Source of the DNA: Coenobita brevimanus | Lineage: Eukaryota > Arthropoda > Malacostraca > Decapoda > Coenobitidae | Length of the DNA: 64,000 bases | Direction: 5' to 3' | Assembly (NCBI GenBank): GCA_032717465.1 | Contig: CM064664.1 | Coordinates: 770,717 to 834,716, forward strand | Shown: positions 10,627 to 21,209 of the stretch, one piece after another | How positions within the stretch are numbered: position 1 is the stretch's first letter | Layout of the letters: each line of letters starts with the position of its first letter | Notes under the pieces: model-generated | The model's input: the letters and a program-made list of their open reading frames with translations, nothing else | The model's database searches: none | What the model was told of the DNA's origin: nothing | Position numbers and translations under genes: made by a program

Positions 10627-12400
10627 CTACACCGTGGGATTCTTAGCACCCCTTGCCCACTTAAAGGCTCGTGGACGAGCAGGAAGGACACCACAGCCCG
10701 GAGGCATGGGAAGAGATAGAGGGGAAGGAGTACTAGAAGTGGAAGAGGAGGGGGGGCAAAGAAGAGGAGGGGACAGAAGATGAAGGAGGGATAGGAGTGG
10801 GAGGGAGATCAGGCGGTACAGAACGAACTTCAACACTGAGGGTACAGCTCTGTCTACTGAATCTGGCGTAGAAGTTCAAATGTAATTCATAATCTTGGAG
10901 ATGGTTTTATTGTCATCATCGCCAGAGGGTTTTGTGTTACAATTAGCCGGGGTGAAGCAGTCCGGGGACATGACTGAGGAGACTGCTGAGATGTGGACTT
11001 CGATGTGGTAGAGTGTATCGATCAAGAGGGGCAGGTATTCATTGCATGAACTTTATGAGCTGGAGAAGTTGGAGGATGGGCAGGGAAGATCTTACCACTA
11101 GAGACGGATGGTGGTCGGATAGTACGCTGGGCCAGAGGCGCCAAACAGCTGGTATAAAAAACAGAACTGGAGAAGTGAGAGGAGGGACAAGGTTGGGAAT
11201 AGAGGGAAGGATGAGGAGAGGGAACAAGTAAGGAAGGGGATGGAGAGGAGGTAGGGGTAGAGGAATCTAAAACAGAGAAATAATTAGACAAGATCAAGAG
11301 GCATCTGTAAGGGGAGGACTAAGGTAGAGGGGGGGTTAGGTAGAGAGAAGTTAGAGGTGGAAACAGGAGTACTAGGAGGAAGAGGAGACAGCAGTCACAA
11401 GGGTAGGGAGAATGCGAGAGGTGAGAAAACGAGAGGTGGGAGGAGAGGAAGAAGGGGCAGCAGATACTGAGACAGATGCTGAAGGGGAAGAAGAAATAGT
11501 TCTGGTACTAGAAGTTACTAAGGGACAAGAAAGAGCTACCAGTGCATGGGTAACGTTAGGATGGTGCCCGAGCCCGCGAACTCTACAATAAGCCTCACGA
11601 AGGGAGAGACCAGTTTTCCAGCGGACACTGGACACTTCAGCTTTGAAGAGGGGTCATTGTCAGTAGGTGGCAGAATGGCTACCCTGACAGTTAGCACAGC
11701 ATCGGATGGTGGAAATGCATTCTGAGGTGGTATGACTGGCCAGTGCACAGTTAGCGCAGACTGCAGATGATTGGCAGTATTTGGCTGGATGGCCAAAGTG
11801 CCAACAAGATGTGCACTGGTGAGGAGATGCAATATACTCACGTACTTGGAGAACAGTGCCTCCAATGATGACTGTGGGGGGCAGATCGCGAAAGGCAAAA
11901 ACTGTTTTAACGATATTAGCAGGCTCTTGGCATCATCCATGAGGAGGAATTGTATAACAATGGACTGAACGTACTGGATGATGCTGTTCTGAAAGGATTA
12001 GCTCAATGTCATTAGAGCAATCTGTGAAAGCCTTCTGGCTGTAGGACATCGAAGATGGTAAACGGACAGTGCCAGTGGCAGAATTGAGTAGGATGTCTGG
12101 GGACACGGAGATGAGTTGTCCTGCATTGTTGACCAGGGATGTAACCTTTTCGGCTTGGGCAGCACTGTGAATGACAAGAAGGCGGGAACCATTTGGATGG
12201 GCCAAGAAGGTGACATCCCTGCCTACTTGTCAAAGTAGAGAGAGAGGTGGAGTGAGAGGTCATTGGTCTATCATGGACATTGAATAATTCTGACCATGTC
12301 TGTGATCTGAATATTGAGGAGGTGAGGGAAGGGGCAGGTACGTAGGAAGAAGGACAAGGTCGGGAGAGGGAGACAGAGGACATAGAAGGATTAGAGATGA
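10627..12400 (-). pseudogene. Jockey-like LINE ORF1 (gag-like, CCHC knuckles)
   Basis: ORF1 protein of a non-LTR retrotransposon, which binds element RNA. In order on the minus strand: a RSQTWSELFNVHDR block (~12310), HPNGSRLLVIHSAAQAEKV then VNNAGQ and NSATGTVRLP (12200-12060), VRSVHCYTIPP (~11960), VFAFRDLPP and VGGTVLQVREY, then three closely spaced Cys/His knuckles (11820-11660) beginning CTSCWHFGHPAKYC and ending CCANCQGSHSATY. A Ser/Pro-rich tail follows (11600-11370). At least two frameshifts (near 12225 and 11935) break the frame. The layout fits Jockey-group ORF1; no matching endonuclease or RT is adjacent. Confidence 0.68.
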
Positions 12401-13260
12401 GGTGAAGGAGGAAGGTAAGGATGAAGTGTGACGATAGTAGAAGGGCTGACTGAAGTAGACAGAGCAGAAGTTGGAGGAGTGGCAGACACAGTAGGCGGGG
12501 AGGATGGGGTGTTTAACGTAAACAAACGTGTAGGGGAAGGGGAAGGAGTCAAGGCCACAGTCAAAAGGGAGTCCTGGGTCATCATCATAATCGGGTGAGA
12601 AGTAACTGTATCCATATAACATGGATTGGTAGACTTCAACACAAACTATGGAGCCCAACAAGGTCAGGCTGATGTTGGGTCCAACTCACCCAACAGCCCC
12701 AGGGATAGCGGGAGTGGTATACGCGGACACAGTTTGGTGTGGAGTGGCAGCCGCGGACCAATGCGGTGCCCACCAAACAGTGCCCGCTTGACCTTAGCCG
12801 AAGTTGACTGAGCCAACATACGGCCAGCTGATTTGTCCAGAAGATCCACACTGGACCACCTGTCTTACCCCAACCCACCTACCAAAGAAGCATGTTGCCC
12901 ACCACAGGGAACTGCACCTGCCCCATGGTGGACTCAACTCCCACACAGAGGGGCGCAAGGAATACACAGGTCGCCACGCACGGCAAACACGTGGGAAGGA
13001 AGCAATCTTGTCCGAGATGACAAAAGGGGCGGAGACTCGCATCATCACCAAAGGCCTCCACTATTTGGCGATGATAGGGGAAAAGGAAGGAAGAAGCAAT
13101 AGAATAAGAAAAAGAGCCTCGCAAAATTAGTTAAGGCAGTGACGGGGTCCCAAGGAGAGGGGAGAGGGCAGAGTAGAGACCCCACCATAGCTCCCCCACT
13201 CGTCAAGACCCAAGCGACATCTCCGAAGCCCCCCCCACAACAACAGAGAACAAGGAAACA
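12401..13260. other. No recognised gene; possible 5' part of the Jockey-like element
   Basis: GC-moderate sequence with overlapping open frames on both strands and no recognisable motif. It lies upstream of the minus-strand ORF1 and could be its leader or an N-terminal region, but nothing in the sequence proves this. Confidence 0.3.
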
Positions 13261-13521
13261 GGGAGGATGCTTGGTTAAAGCCTGAATTCTTCTTCAAGCT
13301 TGGCCACATTTATCATAAATAAATAATTGTTTTCACACCTGAATGAACTGTCAGGTGCCAAGTGCATAAGAATTTTTTTCTATGTAGTTTTCCAGTCATC
13401 ACATTTCATGGAGAGAACCTATAATAAAACCGTTTACCCCATTCATCACACTTTAATTTCTTCACACCTTAATGAACTAAACAGTGTTGGATGACATCAA
13501 CTGAGTCATCTGTTTACCACA
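13261..13521 (-). pseudogene. Decayed C2H2 fingers, downstream part of the zinc-finger gene
   Basis: On the minus strand this reads as zinc-finger relics: GKQ directly after the TTAA; then a LVH-GVKKLKCDEWGKRFYYR-like finger (~13465-13420) with one Cys changed to Trp; then a VHSGVKT linker (~13345). Frames are broken by stops and indels. The nucleotide text matches the 84-base finger repeat of 17566-18480. It is separated from that gene only by the piggyBac element, and the two sides align in frame across one TTAA. Confidence 0.75.
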
Positions 13522-14353
13522 TTAACCCATCACATCCCAAGTTATTTCGCACCTCTGACACCCCCCAATCCCGAGCTATTTTGGAAAAATTTTTTTTGGC
13601 TAAAACTTCCGCTTTTGTTGAGAAACAAAGGAAAATCACCAAGAAAGGGCTTACCGTGGTCCATAAGTGGTCGGAACAGGTGAGGTCCCCCACGCCAGGT
13701 ATCGTATTCTGTCACTGAAGTGTGAGGTGCTCACGTTTTCTATGGTAGGTAATTTTGGGAGAAACCACAAAGAACACCTCTACATTTATTGAATTTGAAC
13801 TAATAAACAATAACAATAACAATATAATGGTTTTCAATGACATATATATGAAAAATAAGCCTTGTACCTTCGGGCGAGCATAGAGAGTTTGGTCAGAGTG
13901 GTCACACGCTAGTTGCCAAGTTTCTTGTTTCAGTCAACATATCATTTTTTCTACTTGTATAATACTGTTTCAATGTCATTTTACCATTTTGTACTGTATG
14001 TAAATGTTTTCTGCTGTTTTCTTTCATTACGAAGACATGTAGCATAACTATAGCACACATCTGCTTACTCAGTGCACTTGCTATGACTCTTATCTCAACA
14101 TACCATATTGTTTTATCACTTTCATAGTATTGTTTTCTTTACATAAAACCTTTCCTCCACCACTGTAAATCTTTTCAATTATTTACATTCACTACGAGGG
14201 CATTTAGCGAAATGCTAGCGCATATTCATGTAGCATGCACAATCTCTAAGACTCGTGTTTCAACTTCTACTTTATTTTTTCACTCCCAATATACTTTCCC
14301 ACTGACATTACACCAGTTTACACCCTACATTGCACTGTACATATTTACTGGCA

Positions 14354-14850
14354 TTATTTATTCAACTGAGCGTCAGAATATCGCACCAAAATACCCTCTC
14401 GATGAATGTTTCGACTATGATAATACTCACACACTTACATACTAATTTTTCACATATATTACACCCTTTTCCACTTGTAGACTCCTATTTACATATTTAC
14501 GGGCCTTATTTATTCCACTGAGCATCAGGAAATCGCATCTATATACACTTGCTAGGAATATTTTGACTTAGAATAAATTGCAGCACTTACAAAACTTTCA
14601 ACTTATATTACACCCGTTCGCATTTTTCATACAAATATTTACATACTTCTGGGCCTTATTCACTCCACTGAGTGTCAGAATATCGCATCAAAATACCCTC
14701 GCTAGGTATGTTTCCACTTAGATCATATTTATACACTTACATACTAATTTTCCACTTATATTACACCCGTTTCCACTTTATACAACTATTTACAGATCTA
14801 CGGGCCTTATAATTACACTGAGCGTCTGTTTGTCGCATTTATTTCTGAGT
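14354..14850. repeat. Tandem repeat, about 151 bp x 3.3, inside piggyBac
   Basis: Units start at about 14354, 14506, 14656 and 14807, each near GGGCCTTATT(T)ATTCCACTGAG and running through AATATCGCA, CTAGG-ATGTTT, ACACTTACATACT and TTACACCCGTTTCCAC. Units differ by scattered substitutions. The array lies in the non-coding end region of the piggyBac element. Confidence 0.78.
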
Positions 14851-14999
14851 ATCAGCATCCTGTCGCATTCACACCATATCAAAAGTGCATCAAGGTGTGA
14901 TACTCGCTGAAACATGGGTGAATACAGAGACCTACATCACACTCCACGCACTCATAGCAGGTGTCTTTCCTCTGAGTGGTGGGTCTCACCCGGGAATTG

Positions 15000-17312
15000 C
15001 TACACACGACACCGGCGTTGGGGCCTAGGTCTATTTGGCTGGGGAGGGATAGGAGTGGGGAAATGGCGGGCGGATATTCTCAGGGGAGTTTGGGTGACAG
15101 GGGCAGTGCGGGTGCGGTGTTGGGGCTTTTCAACCGCATACCGGGAAAAAATCTCTCTTGTTAGCTCCCTCACAAACCCTTCAAAGGTTTCCTGAACTCC
15201 TGATGTCATGGCGTGTAGGTGGTGGCAATTCAGAGCAGTTATATCTAGCAAGTGAAAGAAAAGCTTCTTATACCACTTCATCGTGGTCCTGGCACACTCG
15301 ACTGTGGATATCATGGAGTCTGACTGGTCCACCAGGCGCATGTTGATGTTATAGTCTAGGACACACTCAGGTTTCCATATGTGGCGCCTGTTCTCGCTCT
15401 GGTAATCCACGGAATTAGTATGGTGCATCAAGGGGCGGTGAACCGTGGACAAGAGGCTGACTTCTCTATTATGGTTCCACACAGTTGCAAGTATGTTGTT
15501 TGCCTGGAAGAAGACAACCTCATTTCTGTCAAGTTTCCACCCCACCTTGACCATGTGACGCCGGTTCACCTTGACGGTACCACAGATTCCCGTTTCATGC
15601 CAGTGTAGATAACGAGCGAGAAGAGGGCTAGTGTACCAATTGTCCAGGTAAAGGACGTGACCATGATGAAGGTAGTCTTCTATCATTGTCTTTACCACTG
15701 CTCCCGACAGTCCAATACTCCAATCTTCTATTATGTCTGTCTGTGCACCGGTGTACAAGACTATGTTTTGCACATAACCAGTCCTACAGTCACACATAAC
15801 AAAGATCTTGAACCCAAAACGGTGCCTTTTGCTGGGTATGTACTGCTGAAATGAAATATTGCCTCTTCACAACACAAGACTCTCGTCTATGACGAGGTCT
15901 CTATAGGGATAAAATGGCGAACGAAATGTTTGCCTCAGGCGATCAAAGACCAACCTAATTCGCCTCATCTTATCTGTGTCATTCACATTTGCAGGATCAT
16001 CAGCATCATAAAAGTGGAGGCGACTTAGAATTTGTTGAAAGCGATTACAGTTCATGACTTGGCCAAATATTGGTGTTAGCATAACAGGGTCCCTTGTCCA
16101 GTAAGCCGGAATTCTGTTCTTTCGTATTATACCCATCAAAAAGACTTGGGCAAAAAATAAAAACATTTCTGAAAGGGAGACAGGGTAATCATATATGATA
16201 GAATGCCTGCTCCTTGTGCCCAATCTTTCACTCTCACGGCACTGTAGCAAAACGGTTTGTTTGGTCAACTATCTGCTCCACAAAACCCTCACTGGAAAAA
16301 AAGTGGAAAAAATCCAGCCTGGTGGAATTAGGGTGAATTCCGGGAGCAATGCAGCCAGCGCGCCCCTGCTCAGTGAAGGGGTGAATGATGGGAGAAAAAT
16401 CACTCCTATCCTCCCAATTCCATGAAACAAATCCCTCGTCCCCATCGTCTGGGTGGGGAGATGCTGGTGGGGGAAGCTGGGGAGGAGTGCTGAGGGCTTC
16501 CCCACTCGCACTCCTCTTCCCTCGGCCTTTACCCTTTCCCTTACCCTTACGGCCTTGTGGAACATTAGGGGGCTGTGGGGATGAAGTCTGGGAATATTGG
16601 GGAGCATAAGAGGAGTGGTTCCTCCCCATCTTCCCTCTGCATCACAACACCATGTGATTCATCACACACCCTCACTCGTCCACGTTAGGGAATGTTGGGG
16701 AGCATAAGACGTGCTGGGGAGTGGTTCCTCCCCACCTTCCCCCTCCATCACAACCCCACGTGATTCAGGATGCACCCTCACTCGCCCACGTGATACATCC
16801 TGCCGCCTCACACCACCACGGGAGCGCGATGACTCACTCCTGCCACTCTTACTTTCAATACTCCTCCCTGCACTTTCCCTTTCACTCTCCACTCTCTCCA
16901 CGGCACTTCCTACCTCCCCAAACAAAAGACTAGGCCGATACCTGCTCGTACGACGTGGTGTGCGCTCGGGGCCACGATGAATGATAACTTCTCGGCCATA
17001 CCATGTGGCAGCACGTCCCACGACTCCATCCTCATCCTCATCATCAAAATCGGGCTCCACATCACGTTAGGGCTGGCTAGAGGATGTTGCATGTTGTTTT
17101 TGTGCCTGCTGCCCCTCTCTAGCAGCACGATAAGTCACGTACTGCCGCTTTCTAGGGGACGGAACCTCCTGATCATTGCTGGTGGTTTCCTCCTCCTCTG
17201 GCTGGACATAATCTTTGCCAACAACCTCGTCGTCCATTGGGGAATCGCTGTCGCCTGTAAAGGCATCCAGGGCGGCTTGGATTTCCTCCTCGGAGAGACC
17301 TTTATGCGCCAT
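15000..17312 (-). pseudogene. piggyBac transposase (DDE_Tnp_1_7 type), broken
   Basis: The enzyme excises and inserts the element at TTAA. Pieces on the minus strand: an acidic N-terminus from ATG 17312 (MAHKGLSEEEIQAAL); an Asp/Glu- then Arg/Ser-rich stretch (17060-16662); a Pro-rich linker and FSPIIHPFTEQGRAGC block (16629-16300); the core with RLGTRSRHS, AYWTRDPVM, RLHFYDADDP and the VIDESL acidic site (16268-15867); then CDCRTGY, LYLDNWYTSPLLARYL, RLVDQSDSM and KWYKKLFFHLLDI (15797-15000). These carry the three expected catalytic Asp positions. At least four frame breaks exist, and ~75 bases are duplicated (16589-16667 and 16690-16768). The Arg/Pro-rich C-terminus lacks an obvious Cys-rich finger. 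Confidence 0.82.
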
Positions 17313-17565
17313 GTCTGTGCAGGACCGTTGTTAACAGGTGCGTGACCAAGCTGCGGGTGAGCGCGGGGTTGCCGAGTGTCCCCGCCTGGTGGCAGGTAGG
17401 GGAAGGTCGAGTGACCATACGTACCGAAAATCAAGCGCGAAATTTGAAAATTGTGCAAATTATGCACCTTGCAATTGCGCGACGTACCAGTACGTCATCG
17501 GGACTGGCAAATGCAAAATGTTGCAACGTATCTATACGTTGACGGGACGCCTTGGGTTAAGTACT

Positions 17566-18792
17566 CTAGAAACTCTTCCCTCCACAGTGATTTAATAGGT
17601 GCTTAGTGAGATGACTTTTCCTACCAAAATGCTTACCACATTCATCACACTTGAAATTCTTCACTCCTGAATGAATTAATAGGTGTTTGTTGAGACCAGC
17701 CTTTTGTGCAAATAGTTTACCACAGTCATCACACTTGAAATTCTTCACTCCTGAATGAATTAACAGGTGTTGAGTGAGACCAACTTTCTGTGCAAATAGT
17801 TTACCACATTCATCACACTTGAAATTCTTCAATCCTGAATGAGTTATTAGGTGTTTGGTGAGATTACTCCTGAGTGCAAATAGTTTACCACATTCATCAC
17901 ACTTGAAGTTCTTCACTCCTGAATGAATTAATATGTGATCAGTAAGACCATCCTTCTGTGCAAATAGTTTACCACATTCATCACACTTGAAATTCTTCAC
18001 CCCTGAATGAATTAGTAGGTGTTTGGTGAGATTACCTTTACATGCAAATCGTCTACCACATTCATCACACTTGAAATTCTTCACTCCTGAATGAGTTAAT
18101 AGATGTTTGGTGAGACTTGCCTTCACTCTAAATCGTTTACCACATGCATCACACTTGAAATTCTTCACTCCTGAATGAATTAATATGTGTTGAATGAGAC
18201 CATCCTTCTGTGCAAATAGTTTACCACATTCATCACACTTCAAATTCTTCACTCCTGAATGAATTAATAGGTGTTTGGTGAGATCACTCTTCCTTGCAAA
18301 TCGTTTACCACATTCATCACACTTGAAATTCTTCACTCCTGAATGAATTAATAGGTGTTTGATGAGACAATACTTCCGTGCAAATCGTTTACCACATTCA
18401 TCACACTTAAAATTCTTCACTCCTGAATGAACAACTGCATGTCGGATAAGACGTTCTTTAAAAGGAAATGCTTTATCACACACTAAACATCTGAACTGCT
18501 TAACTTCAGCTGAGGACACTGCGTCCAGGACAGTCTCATTGTCACTGGGGAACATTTTGTCAACCACTTCACACTCTAACTTTATATCTGGTTCTTCCTT
18601 TACCACCTCCATTATTTTGTCATCCACCTCACACTCTAACTTTACATCTGGTTCTTCCTTTACCACTTTCATTATTTTGTCATCCACCTCACATTCTAAA
18701 TTTACATCTGGTTCTTCCTTTACCACTTCCATTATTCTGTCCCCCACTTCACAATGTAACTTTAGACTTGGTTCTTCCTTTACCACCTCCAT
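17566..18792 (-). CDS. C2H2 zinc-finger protein, 11 fingers, KEEP-repeat N-terminus
   Basis: Predicted nuclear DNA-binding protein. The first ATG of the frame is at 18792 (the open frame extends to a GTG at 18807). The N-terminus holds about four ~20-residue repeats of DKIMEVVKEEPDVKLECEV; each has VKEE, matching the psi-K-x-E SUMO-acceptor consensus. Eleven C2H2 fingers follow, the first divergent (CLVCDKAF), the rest near identical with SGVKNFK linkers; helix positions vary among units (RKYCLIKH, RKSDLTKH, QKDGLIQH, VKASLTKH, CKGNLTKH, LRSNLTKH, RKSHLTKH). The stop at 17566 falls just after finger 11, inside what was another finger interrupted by piggyBac. Further repeat units upstream are out of frame, so the gene may be truncated at both ends. 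Confidence 0.78.
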   Translation of the reverse strand: MEVVKEEPSLKLHCEVGDRIMEVVKEEPDVNLECEVDDKIMKVVKEEPDVKLECEVDDKIMEVVKEEPDIKLECEVVDKMFPSDNETVLDAVSSAEVKQFRCLVCDKAFPFKERLIRHAVVHSGVKNFKCDECGKRFARKYCLIKHLLIHSGVKNFKCDECGKRFARKSDLTKHLLIHSGVKNLKCDECGKLFAQKDGLIQHILIHSGVKNFKCDACGKRFRVKASLTKHLLTHSGVKNFKCDECGRRFACKGNLTKHLLIHSGVKNFKCDECGKLFAQKDGLTDHILIHSGVKNFKCDECGKLFALRSNLTKHLITHSGLKNFKCDECGKLFAQKVGLTQHLLIHSGVKNFKCDDCGKLFAQKAGLNKHLLIHSGVKNFKCDECGKHFGRKSHLTKHLLNHCGGKSF

Positions 18793-18935
18793 TATTTTGT
18801 CATCCACCTCATACTCAACTTTACATCTGGTTCTTCTTTTGCCACCTAAATTATTTTGTCACCCACCTCAGACTCTACATATCTTTACATCTGGTTCTTC
18901 TTTTACCACCTTGTCACAAGATTCCCCCAAACTCT
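18793..18935 (-). pseudogene. Upstream KEEP-repeat units, frameshifted
   Basis: Two further copies of the ~60-base N-terminal repeat precede the zinc-finger frame. One base is missing around 18815 relative to the other units (AAGTTGAGTATGAG against AAGTTAGAGTGTGAG), putting the upstream units out of frame, with a stop (TGA at 18859-18861) in the downstream gene's frame. This is either a disabling mutation or an upstream exon joined by splicing outside the repeat. Confidence 0.6.
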
Positions 18936-19780
18936 CTTAATTCCTGCCATAAACTAGTCTTCACTGAACAATATTGCTGATACAAAGGTCATTATTACTG
19001 AACAATAATTGCTTCTGCACCTGCAAGTACTATGTAACCATATTTTTAAATAAATAGTTCATTGCTGAGTTTTGAGCTGTTAATGCTTCCTAAAATACGG
19101 TTCCTAATTTTACCAGTTCTTTTCCAGTGTCTATGCAGCAGTTGTACAGCAGTAAATGCAAAGGATATCACAACAGCTAGATGGTCCTGGATCAACTCCT
19201 ACCACTCATCCAGTGATTCATATTTCTTACTATGAAAGACATTATGAACAGAGAGAATAAGCCACATATATTTGGAAGAGGCACCTCATGTAGGATGTAC
19301 ATACTGCACCGAGATAGCACAACATATGCCTATATATCTGTCACCACTTTACCATGTTTATTACTCAGGTGGCTCTACCACACTGCTTAGGTGTGCTCTG
19401 CAGAGTCAATTTCAGCTGTGGACCTGCAACAAGAGCTGCCATTAGACAAGAATCTCTATGAATTAAAAAACACTGCCCAGTGAATCCTTATTTTGCATGT
19501 ATCTATTCCTTAAAAAAAAAAATAATAATTTGCATTTTAGCAGGTTCAGTACAGAAAATTGGAGAAAGAGTGATATCATTAATGTAAAGGAGTGGTTATA
19601 TGAGTGGGAAAGTGAGGCTGGTATGGCAGAGTAAGTGGCAGCAGAAGTGTTAGGCATGGTTTGTAATTTAGAAACAAAGGTGGTCAAAGATGAGACCAAG
19701 CTCGATGACAATGATGGCTTCCAGGTAGTTAAGGGATGATGCAAAGTTAAGAAACAATGATAGGAGTTTGTCTATCGATC
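18936..19780. other. Intergenic, nothing recognised
   Basis: AT-rich sequence upstream of the zinc-finger gene. No coding motif, TIR or tandem repeat was recognised. A promoter for the zinc-finger gene could lie here, but no convincing core element was identified. Confidence 0.4.
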
Positions 19781-19944
19781 TAGAAAAGGGGAATTGTTCC
19801 CCCGAGCTAGACCTTATTAGATCATTATAGCCCTGCTAGGTAACAAGAGGGTGCTACCCCTCCCGGCATGGCAGCTACCGGGCGTGGTTCGAACTAACAA
19901 CCCTGGTCCCGAGTTCAACACTCTACCACTGAGCCACCCTGCTC
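19781..19944 (-). mobile_element. tRNA-derived SINE, copy 1
   Basis: On the minus strand it starts GGAGCAGGGTGGCTCAGTGG. The pol III A box is TGGCTCAGTGG and the B box GGTTCGAAC-like (AGTTCGAACCACGC). A non-tRNA body follows with TGCCGGGAG, CCTAGCAGGGCTAT and GGTCTAGCTCGGGGGAAC. The same body occurs on the plus strand at 61697-61862. It is non-coding and would be mobilised by a LINE; which one is unknown. Confidence 0.85.
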
Positions 19945-19947
19945 CTA

Positions 19948-19992
19948 TATCTATCTACAGCCAAACCATAAACCCATAAGGGGTGGCCATTT
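19948..19992 (-). mobile_element. Family A 3'-end fragment (very short)
   Basis: CTATATCTATCTACAG followed by CCATAAACCCATAAGG and GGTGGCCA matches the reverse of the family A 3' end and its GATA tail, like 48697-48760. Only ~45 bp are clear, lying between the SINE and the TIR transposon at 20015. Confidence 0.5.
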
Positions 19993-20136
19993 GTCTCTGA
20001 GTTAGAGGTTTTACTAGTCCAGCAGATAAGGCAAACAATCGTTCACTTTTTCAGGAAAACATCAAATTTTGCACAGTTGTAGACTGGACCCAGACAATCA
20101 TTTTTTGAGATGGACCTCCAAAATCTTGGGCCCCTG

Positions 20137-20560
20137 ATGGTCGCCATCTTGGATTTCAAAATGGCTGCCTTTCAACCCATATTTTCTTCAATAACTCCAA
20201 TAATATGATAGACAGAAACATAATTCCAATGGCTAACCCCAGGTTTTTAGGGTCTGGCACTTGAATAGAATGATCTTTTTGACCCAGCAAAGGTCGGCCA
20301 TCTTGGATTTCAAGATGGTTGCCTTTGAACACCTATTTTCTTCAATAACTCCAATAATATGATAGACAGCAACATGATTCCAATGTCTAACCCCTTTGTT
20401 TTCAGGGTCTGGCAATCCAATGGAATCACTGTCCGATGTGGAAGGTTGGCCATCTTGGAATTCAAGGTGGCTACCTGCTGAAGCCCATTTCCGTTATAAC
20501 TCTGATACAATGGCAAACATCTATTGCATGTCTTTTCGATCAAATTCAGATATTAAAGCA
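20137..20560. repeat. Three tandem ~150 bp units in the left TIR of transposon T
   Basis: Units start near 20137, 20286 and 20440 at GCCATCTTGGA-TTCAA-ATGG, each followed by TTTTCTTCAATAACTCCAATA-type sequence and a TCTGGCA block. The motif is itself nearly palindromic (CCATCTTGGATTTCAAGATGG without the centre). A degenerate fourth unit lies at ~21793, and reversed units at 24098-24184 and 33180-33300. Confidence 0.78.
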
Positions 20561-21209
20561 ATGTCCATTGCAGTCACATAATGACGTACATGGCAAGTTA
20601 GCCTTGTAGTACTTGCTGTTCCCTATGCAAGCAGTTTTACAGTGGCAACTGATTAATTCGGAGCAGGTGTTCTGGACAACAGACAACTTTGTCCATACAG
20701 GGTGCCAAGTACTGTTGAGTTTCTGCCAACCCCAGACAAATAGTGATGGGAGCTCTGGTTGGGAAAGTAAAGCTTGGCCCCAAACATGTCCAGCCTGGTA
20801 CAATGCTCTTTTGGTATGTTCCTCAAGAGCATCAGCTGTGGGAGGAATGTGTTCAATTGTCCTTGCCCTCTTCAGGAATAAGAACCTGTGCACATTGTTC
20901 ACAGACTTCAAGTCCATTGTCCTGTCATACACCATTGCCATGAACCGTTCTAGTTTGTGGAGTTCACTGGAGACAGACGCAGGTTTGGTAGACAGACAAA
21001 GCATGAAAACTGGCTGTGATGTCAGGAAACACCTCCCGTGCCTTCCAGGCTGTCATCTTACCTTTGTTGGCAAAGGATGACACGGTATCACAACCCGTGA
21101 AGGCAAGAAAAAAGGCCAGTGCCTCTGCTTTCCTGCGTCCAAGAGCTGATAAAGCCAGTATGCTGCAACCACTACCCCTTTCCACTTCCAATCTACCCAG
21201 CCATCTCAC
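20546..21209 (-). pseudogene. Repeat-associated conserved gene fragment (TGCDTVSSF / CxC type)
   Basis: Two frames on the minus strand. 21209-20964 carries LAFFLAFTGCDTVSSFANKG and KMTAWKAREVFPD. 21004-20546 carries LERFMAMVYDRT, FLFLKRARTIEHIPPTADAL, RALYQAGHVWGQ, the WGW motif and a Cys-rich tail (CHCKTAC, CTSLCDCNGHC). I recognise the motif order from a large family of uncharacterised, transposon-like proteins repeated in many invertebrate genomes; no function is established to my knowledge. Its position between the TIRs of element T suggests it is the element's own gene. The frame is broken near 21000. Confidence 0.6.

Larger units (their letters stand above)
2639..10640 (-). mobile_element. 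Family B RTE-like LINE, split by two insertions
   Basis: Three minus-strand pieces (2640-2988, 4274-5483, 9881-10610) belong to one LINE copy. Removing the pogo-type element at 2991-4271 joins RT residues ending EKFVN to IIRSLHEG in the same frame. Removing the family A block at 5484-9875 joins the endonuclease end SDQQLV to KD and the linker, with CACAA on both sides. The order is endonuclease, linker, RT. The 3' portion beyond the YADD motif is not seen; family A copy A1 begins at that point. Protein motifs differ clearly from families A, C and D. Confidence 0.85.
13526..17556 (-). mobile_element. piggyBac transposon, near full length, decayed
   Basis: Flanked by TTAA (13522-13525 and 17557-17560). 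The ends are CCCATCACATCCC and, reversed, CCCAAGGCGTCCC. The 4.03 kb element carries a broken transposase on the minus strand (about 17312-15000) and a 151-bp tandem repeat near its transposase-distal end (14354-14850). It sits inside the zinc-finger gene's 3' region. Subterminal sequence near 17480-17550 is rich in ACGT(A/T)-type repeats (ACGTACCAGTACGT, CGTATCTATACG). Confidence 0.87.

Noticed and set aside
10627..11300. Possible gene in the Gly/Glu/Arg-rich plus-strand frames
   Set aside because: They are the complement of the Ser/Pro-rich tail of the minus-strand ORF1; the CCHC motifs fix the coding strand.
14212..14521. Small frames in 13.9-14.9 kb
   Set aside because: They fall in the 151-bp tandem repeat of the piggyBac end and shift between units; not coding.
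19781..19944. Genuine tRNA gene
   Set aside because: A and B boxes are present, but the cloverleaf is imperfect and a non-tRNA body shared with 61697-61862 follows, so it is a SINE.
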